Origin: Phorcus lineatus
Lineage: Eukaryota; Mollusca; Gastropoda; Trochida; Trochidae
Direction of reading: 5' to 3'
Assembly: GCA_921293015.1 (NCBI GenBank)
Contig: OV121081.1
Coordinates: forward strand, 62,017,022 to 62,081,021
Length of the DNA: 64,000 bases
The notes under the pieces were generated by a model. The model had not been told where the DNA came from. It worked only from the letters and a program-made list of their open reading frames with translations, and made no database searches. Position numbers and translations under genes: made by a program. Below, in pieces: positions 11,683-22,699 of this stretch; position 1 is the stretch's first letter; each line of letters begins with the position of its first letter.

Positions 11683-12819
11683 TCCCTCTATATTCAGGGT
11701 TTTATGAATCATTGAGTTGACTCAGCGTTTTTAATCCGAGTTTCACGACGACGGCACTTTAATAGTCAGGACCATTAGTGTAGAATGTGACATTTAACCG
11801 GTGTTTTAAAATTGCAACAATGACGTTCCTACCATCCCAATATAATAGTAGGCCGAGACGCGACGCGCTAATCCCTGACCCCACTGAAAGGTTAAGTCTA
11901 TTTTGCAAACGACGCTGTATTAACACGAGGGATTTTAGACTAAGATACATTTAACGGGGGCCTTGGTTCATGACTAAACCTTTATGAATGATATTAAAAA
12001 CATCCCCATATTCGTTTGAAGTTCAATTTAAAAAACCCATTATGTTTCACAAGTGTTGATAACAAAGCTACATATTTATCGATTATCAGAGAAAAGAAGA
12101 TTTTAAAATAATCAATTAGATATTTACAACATATAATATAATATGATATAATATAATATAATATGATATGATATGATATGATATGATATGATATGATATG
12201 ATATAATATAATATAATATAATATAATATAATATAATATAATATAATATAATATAATATAATATAATATAATATAATATAATAAATGTAATAGTTATAAA
12301 GATAGATCAGTTTATTTAATATTTTAATGCATGTAATTCCATTAACGTTATGCAACTTTTATGATCATTGATAGCTAGGGATTCCAATTCTATTTGCTCA
12401 GGAATATATTTTTTCACAATAACTAGTGATATTGTCAATCGATGTACAGATAATGTCCATATACCTTTTCTAAAAAGAGATATTTTTCCTTATCGTTGTC
12501 CTTGTAATAGACGAAATTGTATTATTATTAAATGTAATATACTTATTTCAAAATATAATAATTTCAGCATGTATATGTATCTTGACATTATCCCAGGGCC
12601 AATGGTTAAAGTTTAACGACCCATGTTCTCTTTATATACTCTTTTACTTCACATGTATTTTAGCACTACTAACCTTACGTCTTTAGTTGAAGAATAAACA
12701 TCTGTTTAAATTGCACTAAAACAGAATTGACAAAACCAAACATGACGAGACATTTTCACTGTTATGTTACAAATATGTCTAATACTGTGCACAATGTGAA
12801 CGTTGCTTGCTTATGTAGC
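11680..12819. other. no gene seen (contains the pentamer array)
   Basis: AT-rich DNA between the two microsatellites and the start of the large tandem array. Nothing else is recognised. Confidence 0.55.
12131..12284. repeat. pentanucleotide (ATATA/ATATG)n microsatellite
   Basis: About 150 bases with a strict 5-base period. A central ATATG block at roughly 12162-12205 is flanked by ATATA repeats. The two variants are sorted into blocks, as expected from local slippage. Confidence 0.95.
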
Positions 12820-13119
12820 ATTCGCTCAAGAAGAAAACAGACAGATTGCATTTCACAGATCAAAGGGCCCGCCAGGCAATAGATCCCACAGGTACCTTAT
12901 TAATAGGTGCACCGATAGATGTATTCAGTGGATGACATGCACGGGACTAATTGGGTTCAATATATATCAACAAGACACCAGCTTGTGATTGAAACTTTTG
13001 AACGAGCTAAATTGAAAACATGAAAAACTCAGAAATCTGTATGCTGTGTTAATTCCTTGAAATCTGTTCAAATTTGTTTTGGTAATATTAAACGTAATCA
13101 AAGGTACGAGGGGCGGTTG

Positions 13120-13335
13120 AGTAACGTTGTATTATAAAAATGCATAGATATGATGGCATCCCGTATCCACAATCTCAATGGCCTTTATGCTGTACTTGAG
13201 CCTCTGTCTGACACCAATAACCTCATAAGCTGTCGGGCTTATTATCTGCCGACACCAGATCAAGGGATTAAGCTGAAGTTTGAATATTACCGTCATTTTG
13301 TAAAGAAAGGGACGTGCAGTACGTGACAGAAACTT
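13120..13335 (+). repeat. array block with 57-codon ORF, unit 1 copy
   Basis: A block shared with 23597-23845 and 29940-30130. It opens with a TATAAAA-like box at 13134 and an ATG at 13152. The + strand frame from 13152 runs 57 codons and includes LPTPDQGIKLKFEYYRHF. The same peptide segment can be read in the unit 3 copy, but in a different frame relative to the ATG, and the two copies differ mostly by amino-acid-changing substitutions. Unit 4 has a ~40 bp deletion. The ORF is therefore probably not a selected protein. No family is recognised. Confidence 0.5.
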
Positions 13336-15576
13336 TGCACCAAAATAGTAGCTTTTACTGCCTAGCTGAGTTTCTCATGCTGTATTGCTGGGTTTCGTAA
13401 CGGCGATCATTTGCAAATGCAGATGAAAGGCCAAGTGGTACATGTGTGTTAAATATGAATTAGTGATTTCATCTTGTTGTTTGCAGACAAGAGTCGGAAA
13501 ACAATTTATATCGGCGAAATTAGAAACAGACGATATATTCAAACTTATTAAATTTATTTATTCATTTGAAAGAAATCCCTCTAGATTATTGATAAAAAAA
13601 TACAAGTATAGTCTATAGGTGCCAAGCATTCTGATTGCTTTCCATTTAAAAACACACACTATGTAATGCTTTGATTAATAAATAATGGTATAAATCACTG
13701 ACGTTTTAAGTAATCATTGATTTAAATTTCAAAGTGAGAACTACTACCCAACATAAACTGAAATGAAAGTATTTCTTAATAATATGTCAATGAATTATGA
13801 GAAACAACTCTCTCATTGATTGTTCCCAAGTTCCTCATCAAACAGGTTTTGGAAAAAAAGCGATCACCAGGAACTGGATACACCCTCTTGAAATTATGGC
13901 TTCGTTGAAATATAGAAAAAAGAATTGGAAAATATGAATTGAATCATATCTGTAGTTTTAAAAAAATCGTTATCATAACTCACTTGTGAAGGAACTTGAA
14001 CTTTAAGTAAGGTTTCCTCAAGATTTTCAGTGTATCATATTCTTGTAAAGATATGATTTTACCCCTTAGGACCGACAGTTAATTTTGTCTGATATCATGT
14101 CTTTTCTTAAAACCATTAATCGTTTCATATCAAAGGTCGAACTTACTATAGAGCCTTGAATCAATTAAGAACTGTACTTCTTCCGTCACACAGTAACTCA
14201 AGAATGGATCTCTTTATGAAAGAAATCCTGAACCAGTAGAACAAAGTTTTAACTCGAAGATCTCAGTCTTAATCTCCCAGACTGAATATGGTTGTGGTCT
14301 ATGTAGATTTATAGAAGCAGCTTGTTCGATTTTTAACAGAATGTGCAAGTGATAAACACCTGATACGACCATCTGAGGTCAACTTTCTTAGAGAGCCATT
14401 AAAGCTGTTACAATTGCATTACAGTTGAATTGAATAGACTTTAGTGCATTAATGTTTTTGAAACTTCCATAAACTTTAAACAGTCCTGTTTTGACAATTA
14501 TACTATTGCAATAAGAGTAAGATGAGCTGGCAAACTCAAGCTAAAGCAAGCTAAGACGTAACACTAATATCAATCAACATTGTGCATAGGAAATACATCA
14601 GTTAGACGAAATAACTTAATAAAATTAAAATTAAAAAAAAATATTTTAATTTGTTCTACCATAAAACTGGTTTATTTCGTTTTATGATAGGATATCAGAA
14701 TATGATAAGGTAATAATGGTATTAGTTTAAACCTCTACAATCTGAGACAAAAGTAACCCTAGAAGCAACCCTTGATACCTACACCTATTTCTAAGCATTG
14801 GTAACTGCCATAGTTTCTGAAAGGCATCGGGAAACATCGAGGACATTTTTCCGAGAGGCACGTCCTAGACGTTTAGTAAAGGACTACCACAGGTACGAGT
14901 AGTAACTGACATGACGTGACTGGTAGTAACTGACTTAAATCTCTCTTGGTCCAAGTGAAATTAACCCCAAAAATTAAAAGCCTTTAAATTATGTGAATTT
15001 CTAGAACCTTTCTTGGTCCTCTTCTCTGGTATATGAATGAAGTGTATAGTACTATATTTGCTTTTTATGTGTCAAAGTGCGAGGTAAGAATTAAATATTC
15101 TGAAATGTGTTGCAGTCCATTAACATTGGGGTACTTTGAGACTTATTTTCATAGGCCGTCCATTTTGTTTTGGAATTTGAAGGACGAGGACGGACGGTAT
15201 TGCATGAGTTCTGCTAGTTGAAGTTCGAAAGGTTTTTTTACCTTTTTGGAACCGTTATGCTTTGATTCCTATTCAAAGAGAAAGAAAGAAAGTAAAGTGA
15301 GAAAATTATAGTATTGATAGAAAGAAAAATAAGGAAAAAAGAGAGAAAGGGAAAAAGAGACAAATAGAGAGAAGGTAAAAGAAACAGAAAAACTAAGCAG
15401 CTGTTGTTTAACTATCAATAATGTAATTCGACAGTTTTGACAATTTCATTAATGCCTATAGCTAGTTCATCTATTTCAGCACTTAATTCTCTTGATAAAC
15501 AACCGTTATCAGTGCAAATTCTTTTCGAGCACACCTTGTGGTTAAAGGTATTTATGAAACCTTCCAGCACATGGGA

Positions 15577-15587
15577 GGGGGGGGGGG
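15577..15587 (+). repeat. G11 run in array unit 1
   Basis: Eleven G residues inside the CCAGCACATG block. Other units have CCAGCACATGGCGAATCAAG here, so the run expanded in unit 1 only. Confidence 0.8.
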
Positions 15588-18529
15588 ATCAAGAATGAGC
15601 TGAGCATAACGAGATATACACGTGCTTCCTACATTTGCATTTGTGTGCCTACGGTTAGAAATACGATTTTTGACAAAAATAATTGTAGTTAAAAAATATG
15701 GCAAGTTGACATACACAAAACCGAAAGAAGACGTTCACACCTGTATTAATCTTGAATATAGAGTCAAAATCTGTTTAATCCATCTATCTAGCGACGGGGA
15801 AGGTTCTGTTCTTTCTAACTTTCCGATGATATTGTGAATGGTTTTAATTTCTCGCTTCAAGGCGATTCACCGTGGGCCACTTGGGCCATACCGTATCACG
15901 GCGCACTATTAAATGTTACGATGATAACCGGTTTTGAGTATTTTGTGTTGGTATCTGAATCAGTTTCGGACTAATCAATTTTATCTTTATGTATAGGTAA
16001 GATAAAAAATTATGCCATGCATCATATACATATTTTGTGAGCTGTTCGTCAATAAAAAACTGCTGATTGATTATTGATAACGTATTGTTGACTATTTCAA
16101 CAGTTATGTCCTGTATACTCATTGGAAGTATGATGGTATCTCGTTAACAGAAACCAGCAAAGAGAGCTTCAAATGGTCATGGCTCCTGTTTCAAACTGCC
16201 CAATTCATGTTTGCTTTACACCCACATAGTCAGGTGTTTCTAAATATTTGCCCTTTATGCACTAAACCTAATGCCTAAAAAATTTTGAAACTGTTTTGAT
16301 TGGTTTATCTTTGATAGATTTTATTACAGATAAAAAGAGATTTCCCCCATGGAAGATAATAAACAATTTGTTAATGGTTTAAGCTGCCTGTGTATTTTAG
16401 CGCAAGTTTTATATAATTTTGGGTGTCTTTGAGCCATCCTAGCATTGCAAGAATGAAACAGACAATTTTATCCTTTTGAAAATCGATCCCTGCATTAAAT
16501 GTTCCAAAAGTTTTTACCATTGACCTGACTGTCCCATATTAGGTTTCCAAATGTTTACTTTACGCAAGGGTAACGAAGGATCCTTTATCATTTGCAACTT
16601 AAATCAAGATCAAATAATATCCAAATTACATGATATTTGAACATAAACAAACTGTTCGGATGCAGGTGTAGTCTATTGTTGAACAATAAACGGCAATTTG
16701 ATTATTAAAAACAGAACTGACTATACAAAACATTCGTAAAGTATATTTTCACTTAATGATATGTCGATTGCTTGTTTTTAATTGATGTTATCCTAAATCA
16801 ATTTCAAAACACATTCAAAGTTCACAACATCCAAGGGTAACAAAATATCGGATCTCAATCACCAGTTACATGTCCATGATTTTCAAATCAATAACAAATG
16901 TTAAAAGAGCACTTCTGCGCAGTCACCCCCAGTAACCTTCTTGATTTATTTCACAAAGGAGTGAATTTAATCTAGCTGAAGTGCAATAGCTTTTCAATAT
17001 GCACACTATGTACTCGTTAGTTTGTGAATAATATGTCAGAATCCTGAGACCAATGGAGTCACCTGGTCAAAGAGAAAAAATTCCCCGCATTATTTACTGA
17101 TTAGGAAAGAAATCTTTATATTCTAAAGCATTGAAACGAATATAGTTCCATGGTGCCAAGAATTCTAATTTCTGTCTCAGATAATTTGATATTTTGTTGA
17201 AAAAACCCTACTTTAGTGACATATTTTAACTGAACTGACCATCCCAGGTACAAAGCAAGAACTATAAATAAGGGCATTAAAAGGTATTATGAAAAACCCA
17301 TTGAAAACAAAACTGGTCAAAAACGTAAATAGAAGTTTGCACGAAAATATAACCGAGCATAAATAAAAGTATAAAAAAAGTTCATAATCGGACATAATTT
17401 GTTTTGGGTCTTTGCATATTTTAAAAATAAAACATAAATATAATATGTCAATAATTTCTTTTTCAATGCTCTACTTAAAGTCCTTAATCTTCAGTGCTTA
17501 TTTCTTGTAAAGGTATGATATCACCACTGAGCTTCCTCTGCATTAAAATTCATTTGCTTAGAGAACAGTTCACACAAAGAAATATATATGATTTAGGAAA
17601 TTCATACATATCAATTACTAACAGGCTTATCTGGTATCAAAACCCTGATTCGACACACAGTACACTGTACTTTTTCTATCGAATAGAAACTCACAAATAG
17701 ATTTCGCTATGAGAATAAATCCAAGACCAGTTAATCTTTTGTAGAAACATAGGGATCTCAGTCATAATCTCGGAGACCGAATATTATAAGGGTCAATGTT
17801 GCTATATACAAACAGCTTATTCTACTTCCAACAGCTTGTGATAGTGATAAAACCTCAAACAACGCTCTCGGGTCCACATTTTTATTGAGCCAATTGTCTC
17901 TGTTACAATCGGATAAAATAAACTGCTGTAGACTATTTATTTGAGGCCCCCTTCTACCTATAATGGGTTAAATCCAATGTTAATATATAGTATTTGGAAA
18001 CAAGTTTGTGCCAAGAGAGCCAAATCTATATCCTTAACTTAAAGTTTAACAAGTTTGAATGTAACCTAAAATAACTAAAACAACTCAAACTGAACCTGAG
18101 TAACACAGGTCAAGCAAGTTCTTAAATCTTTGGATTATCCAAAAAATTATTTCATTCACAGTTAGAGCAAAAGACTCAGAGAACACGGAAATAAGTACAA
18201 AACACTGACAACATCCAGTTTTCCAGTTTAAAAAAATTCAAAAATACATTTACTCTGTAAAGATTGAATTATCTATTTTATGAAACCGACCTTTCCCTAT
18301 TGAAATTTCTTTTACATCTTTGTTTTTTTTCTAAATAAGATGCATACAGATAATGAATGTGCGTTGCAATATACAATGGCGAATGTTTTACTTTGGTGGC
18401 ATTCCCATTCTCTTAACTAATTCATTTCAATATGAAAATACTTAAATCGTATTAGGATAGGTAGTAGTTTTAACCAACCAAAATTGGGAAAGAGATAGAA
18501 CATTTACGAAAAGCCTCTAGTCTAATTAA

Positions 18530-18775
18530 ATGCTTATCCCGGTGACATCCCTTGTTACAAAACCTATACAATCCGAAACAAATATCTGTCGTTGTGAACG
18601 ACCCATGACACAGCCTTCTGAAGTCTGAGATACAATGACTCCTTAAGAAAAACAAAATTGTCAAAAACAAATCAAAACCAACCCCGTTAGGCCTGGTACA
18701 AAAACTCTACAGCCTGAGACAAATATTTGCCTCAGTCTATAAAACCCCCGACACAATACCAATTGCCATACGAGG
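18530..18775. repeat. ~50 bp minisatellite, about 4-5 copies (unit 2)
   Basis: Degenerate tandem copies of a motif with consensus-like parts ACCCCTGATACAAAACCT, CTACAGTCTGAGACAAATAT and TGGTCTTAGTG. Clear copies start near 18541, 18600 and 18686. The same motif is expanded in unit 4 and reduced in units 1 and 3. Confidence 0.65.
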
Positions 18776-20786
18776 CATACCACCATATTACGTTATCTTT
18801 TACCTCAAAGAAACAGTGATCTTAATCATAATCTGACATGTGTACTGGACTTCACAAGCGTAGTGTTAGCAGACTCATTCGCTCATTGAAAATACTAGCA
18901 TATTCAGCATCTCCTGAATACTGGAGTGAGAACAGAAGCGTCTCCAACACCAGGAAGTTTAGCAATCGACCAGTGTACATCTGACAGGATCACAATCTGA
19001 TCCCTGCCTGTTGTCGGCGTGTCAAGAAGGGGTCAATTGGACACTTTGTTTGTTGAGATGAGTCTTTGTTTATGATGATATGGTGAAATAAATGGGATGA
19101 AGATTTCATGGAGATCCACAAAGGCTTCATAATCCACATGAATGATGGTTTTCTTGTTTCAGTCATCTATTTCGTATTGAAGATGTGAATTAATAGTATG
19201 AATGACAAGTTTATTTTTGAGATACAAATTTTAAAGATTGAACCTTTGTAGCTAGATAGTGTGTAATATTTACGTCTTAAGATGAATGAAAGTAGGTTGT
19301 TAAATGTAAAATAGTTTTAAAGTTCTTGTAGCATATTCGAGAGACATTCTAAAACAGACCTAAAAAGTGAAAAAAGTGTCACTGAATCTCAGAATGAGAA
19401 AATTACACTCCATTTCAGTGGTTTTAAATTATTAGGTACTGGATTTTCAATTTTTTCATATTATCTAAAAATATATGGTAATGAAATAATGATAAAAAAT
19501 ATGTCTAAGACCCTCGTCGAATGTGAAGTGAATATCAGGTAACTCTTATGGAAACGATTATTTAGTCTTTTATCGGTATATCTGATGATGTTTTAAAATT
19601 ATTGATTATTAATTAATAAGGAAGAATATTCTTCAAGCTGAGATGATTTCGTTTTAACCTGCAATATTTTGATTTCATCCAGCAAGAACTTGTTTCGCGA
19701 AAGTTATTTTAGCTTTACTTCTATAACAAGAAAGTCTATGGAAATAAGGTCTCCATCAGAATATAACTAGCACTGTTGTGCAGTTCAACCTTTTTGATAG
19801 GCAAGTTAATGCGATAGTAGGTAGAACCATTTCAAACAAGTTGTCTAATCCTTAGGTTTAATCTAACAACCAACAAGGCGTAGGGTCATGTACCTCTAAA
19901 TAAAACCAATGCAAAGAGAGTATGAAATACCTTAAGCAAGAACTTAGATGTTCAGTTACATGTCTATGAGGTTAAGACAATGTTTATCATTGCAAACAAG
20001 GTATTATCCTTGAGCTTATTCTAACAAGTAGCAAGTCGGAATATTCTAAACCACCTAAGTGAGTCAGATCTGTGTCTTCGCCACTGCTACTTCATTGTTT
20101 CAATCATTGCATTAATCCTGAAGTCTATCAATGAATTGCCCCGAGTTTGGTGAGACCACGGTAATCAAGTTATAGCAATAGATACAGATAACTTGGAAGG
20201 TCTATCCAAATATCTAGCGCTGATGACTGTGTAGATAGTGAATATGAGATTTGCTTTTAGTGCTTTGGATCAATTTAGATGTGCAAAAAGGAGAGATCGA
20301 GTTAAGAGTTGGACAGAATCAATGTTAGCTCTTCCTATAAAAAGAAGATATGAAAGAAGATAAGAGATTTCTATTCATTACCATGGAACAGTAGAATAAC
20401 TAAGAATATTGTGATTCCATAGTTTTGACAGTTTTTCTAGACCAAAGCCATATTTTTAAAGATTTTATTTTCCTTACAAAGAACCATTATCAATAAGTTT
20501 GTTTCCAGCACAATACCGTGGAAGGTATTTTAAGAAACTTTCCAGCACATGTCGAATTTGAAGTGATTTTCAAAGTGAGCAGTGCAGAATGATATATGCT
20601 CCATCAATAAACACAACATGGAAAGTAAACTGGGAGTTGCTGGTTGCGGTTAGATAAAAAATCGTTTATTACAATAATAATTTACAGATGGAGGTTGTTC
20701 ATACCTATGGTCAATTTTAGATGCAAGATCTGTTTAATCAATCTATCTGTATAGATATGCAAAGGTTCTGTCCTTTGCAACTCTGC

Positions 20787-20900
20787 GACGGTATTGTGAA
20801 GGTTTTACCTCCTCGCTTCTAAGCGCTTCACCGATATCCCTGCTGTAGAGGGATGTTCATCTCTGCTTGAAGTGCCACTGGATAACTTTGTGTTGATAAA
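20787..20900. repeat. conserved array block with small hairpin (unit 2 copy)
   Basis: A block recurring at 27885-27980 and 33925-34030. It begins ACGGTATTGTGAAGG and TTTACCTCCTCGC and contains the stem ATCCCT/AGGGAT around a 7-base loop at 20836-20854. A downstream segment GAAGTGCCACTGGATAAC is also kept. Unit 4 has ATCTCT opposite AGGGAT, leaving a G-U pair instead of breaking the stem. The block has no conserved reading frame. Confidence 0.6.
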
Positions 20901-21200
20901 ACAGTACTTTCGTTACGAGTATGAAATTGGGTTTGTTTTGCCAGTATCTCAAACGATCTGATTGAGTTCTCAGAATGTGTGGTGCTTTCATGTAAGTGAT
21001 GATTTTAGAGCTCTGGCAAATACCGTACCTCAGAATACTTTTTAGTGGTGTGAAAATCACTTATAACATTGAAAATACATTTATGATGTAATTACTATTG
21101 GCATCTTTATAATCAATTCGGGATAAAACAATGTAATCCTTATGCATAGGTAAGACCAAAAGTAGATTGATTATGAACTCCACGGATCTAATATATTCAA

Positions 21201-22699
21201 TGTTTAAAAAACAAATCAATACATGTAAATTATTCATATGCCATTTTAAGACTCAAATGTCGAAGTTAACTGGAAACGAAAGCATTGTAAGTGTAAACGA
21301 TTAAAAAATACGCCAATCCAAAAATATGATAATATGAACATAAGGTAAGGTATAGCTTCATATATTTGTTCAGTTATTTGTACAACCGTTTTTAATAATA
21401 TTGAAAATCGCTAAAATCTGAGTTAATAATTTGAGTTAAAGCTGTAAAAAAGAATGTCGGTTAAAGACAATTGACATAAAAGTGTTAATCGGTAAAACAG
21501 GAAAAATGAAAAGTCGACTTATAAGTTTAGTTATAAGCATTATGATAACCAAACCTGTTTTTTGAATACAACACCATGAACTATTATCAGCACATAATCT
21601 TTCAATGTAGCACCTTTTCTTGCTTTGAATGTAACCACCCTCTGATTATTTCCTTCAAAGAAATGCACCACCAACGGTACCTATGAGAGACATCATTGAT
21701 GGCACACATTTTAGGTTTGAATGTAGATATGTAGACATGTACCATAGAAGTTATGGTCAGTGTTAACAAAGCTTTCAGGACTGCTAAATGGACGCTTAAT
21801 TTCGACATATGGAAGATATCACCTGCGGTCACAACATCGGAATTGGCAGACTATGTTGAGGTCCTAGGATGACTGTTACCTTTTGCATTGGTAATGTTAA
21901 CAACTGTGTCACAAATAACATAACCCCTCAACCCAACAGTATCTGGCCAAGGGCCAATTATAGACCAAAGGAAAGATAACCTTTAGTGTGGAATACTATG
22001 TGGACTCAATTTTGTTATGAATGACGCAATGCCATATTTATCAGAGAAACATTTAAATGTCTCATCCCGAAATGACCACTGTGGCTGTATGCACTGGTCA
22101 GATGGAGAGACCTTAGATGACCTTGTTTGCAATAGAGGTGGTACTAACCGAACTTGAGGGACGTGATTACTGTTTAAGGTGCCTACAAAGAATATAAAAT
22201 AGAGAGCATCGGAATTTTCAAAGTATGTTACAGTGGCAGTTGCATGTTTATTTAAAATTTCAATTTCCCTAATAAATATATATGTTTGCTAGATGCATTA
22301 TTTTCAGAGGGTCAGTCATCTAATTACGCAACCCGAGTACGTAAAGATGTAAAAGAACCTATCAAGTTTCAAGCCAAATCTACTGGCAGTCATTTTAGTG
22401 TGAACACCGTTTAATCACTTAAGATATGAAAATGGCTTCGCGTAGCTTAATCAAACTGAATGTTAAATTTGTTTGAGAACTGCATCTATTGATTAAAAAT
22501 ATTGCCTCACAATTTGAAAAATATTTTTCATTTTCGTGAGATCGTTTTGTTACCTAAATGTGCTACTATCCCTTTGATATATCTTGGAGATAGAATGCAT
22601 TCAGCAGCAAAAAAAAGTTATCACAATTTGAAATGATTCTTCTAGAGTAAAAAGAAGAGCCAGAAGTTTGAAATAAAAAAGGATGATACATCAAACAAT
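21201..22699. other. gap between array units 2 and 3
   Basis: This contains the dispersed repeat at 22046-22213. The flanks are AT-rich and I see nothing else in them. Confidence 0.5.
22046..22213. repeat. dispersed repeat, copy 1
   Basis: ATTTAAATGTCTCATCCCGA and following AATGACCACTGTGGCTG, then GGAGAGACCTTAGATGACC and ACTTGAGGGACGTGATTAC. The same order of near-identical segments is at 37631-37810. It lies in the gap between array units 2 and 3. No coding potential is recognised. Confidence 0.75.

Larger units (their letters stand above)
12820..16140. repeat. tandem array unit 1 (partial)
   Basis: First and shortest of four related units. It starts with the block AACAGACAGATTGCATTTCA and GGGCCCGCCAGG. 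It then has the ATGGCATCCCGTATCC block at 13152, GTGCCAAGCATTCTGATTGC near 13619, the block with GATCTCAGTCTTAATCTC near 14260, and CCTTCCAGCACATGGG near 15560. The last blocks are GATATTGTGAATGGTTTTAA near 15825, CCGTATCACGGCGCA near 15891 and GTCCTGTATACTC near 16108. All recur in the same order in later units. It lacks the ~20.04-20.35 kb block and the hairpin. No functional gene is recognised in it. Confidence 0.85.
16150..21200. repeat. tandem array unit 2
   Basis: Second unit. It starts near the block TTTGAGCCATCCTAGCATTG (16426). It continues through the AGTCACCCCCAGTAACCTTC block at 16920, GTGCCAAGAATTCTAATT at 17152, GGGATCTCAGTCATAATCTC at 17752, minisatellite copies at 18.53-18.77 kb, GATCACAATCTGATCCCTGC at 18990 and the well-conserved block 20040-20345. 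CCAGCACATG near 20541 and the hairpin block at 20787-20900 close it. The ATGGCATCCCGTAT block expected near its start is missing, so it was deleted here or the unit boundary differs. Confidence 0.85.
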
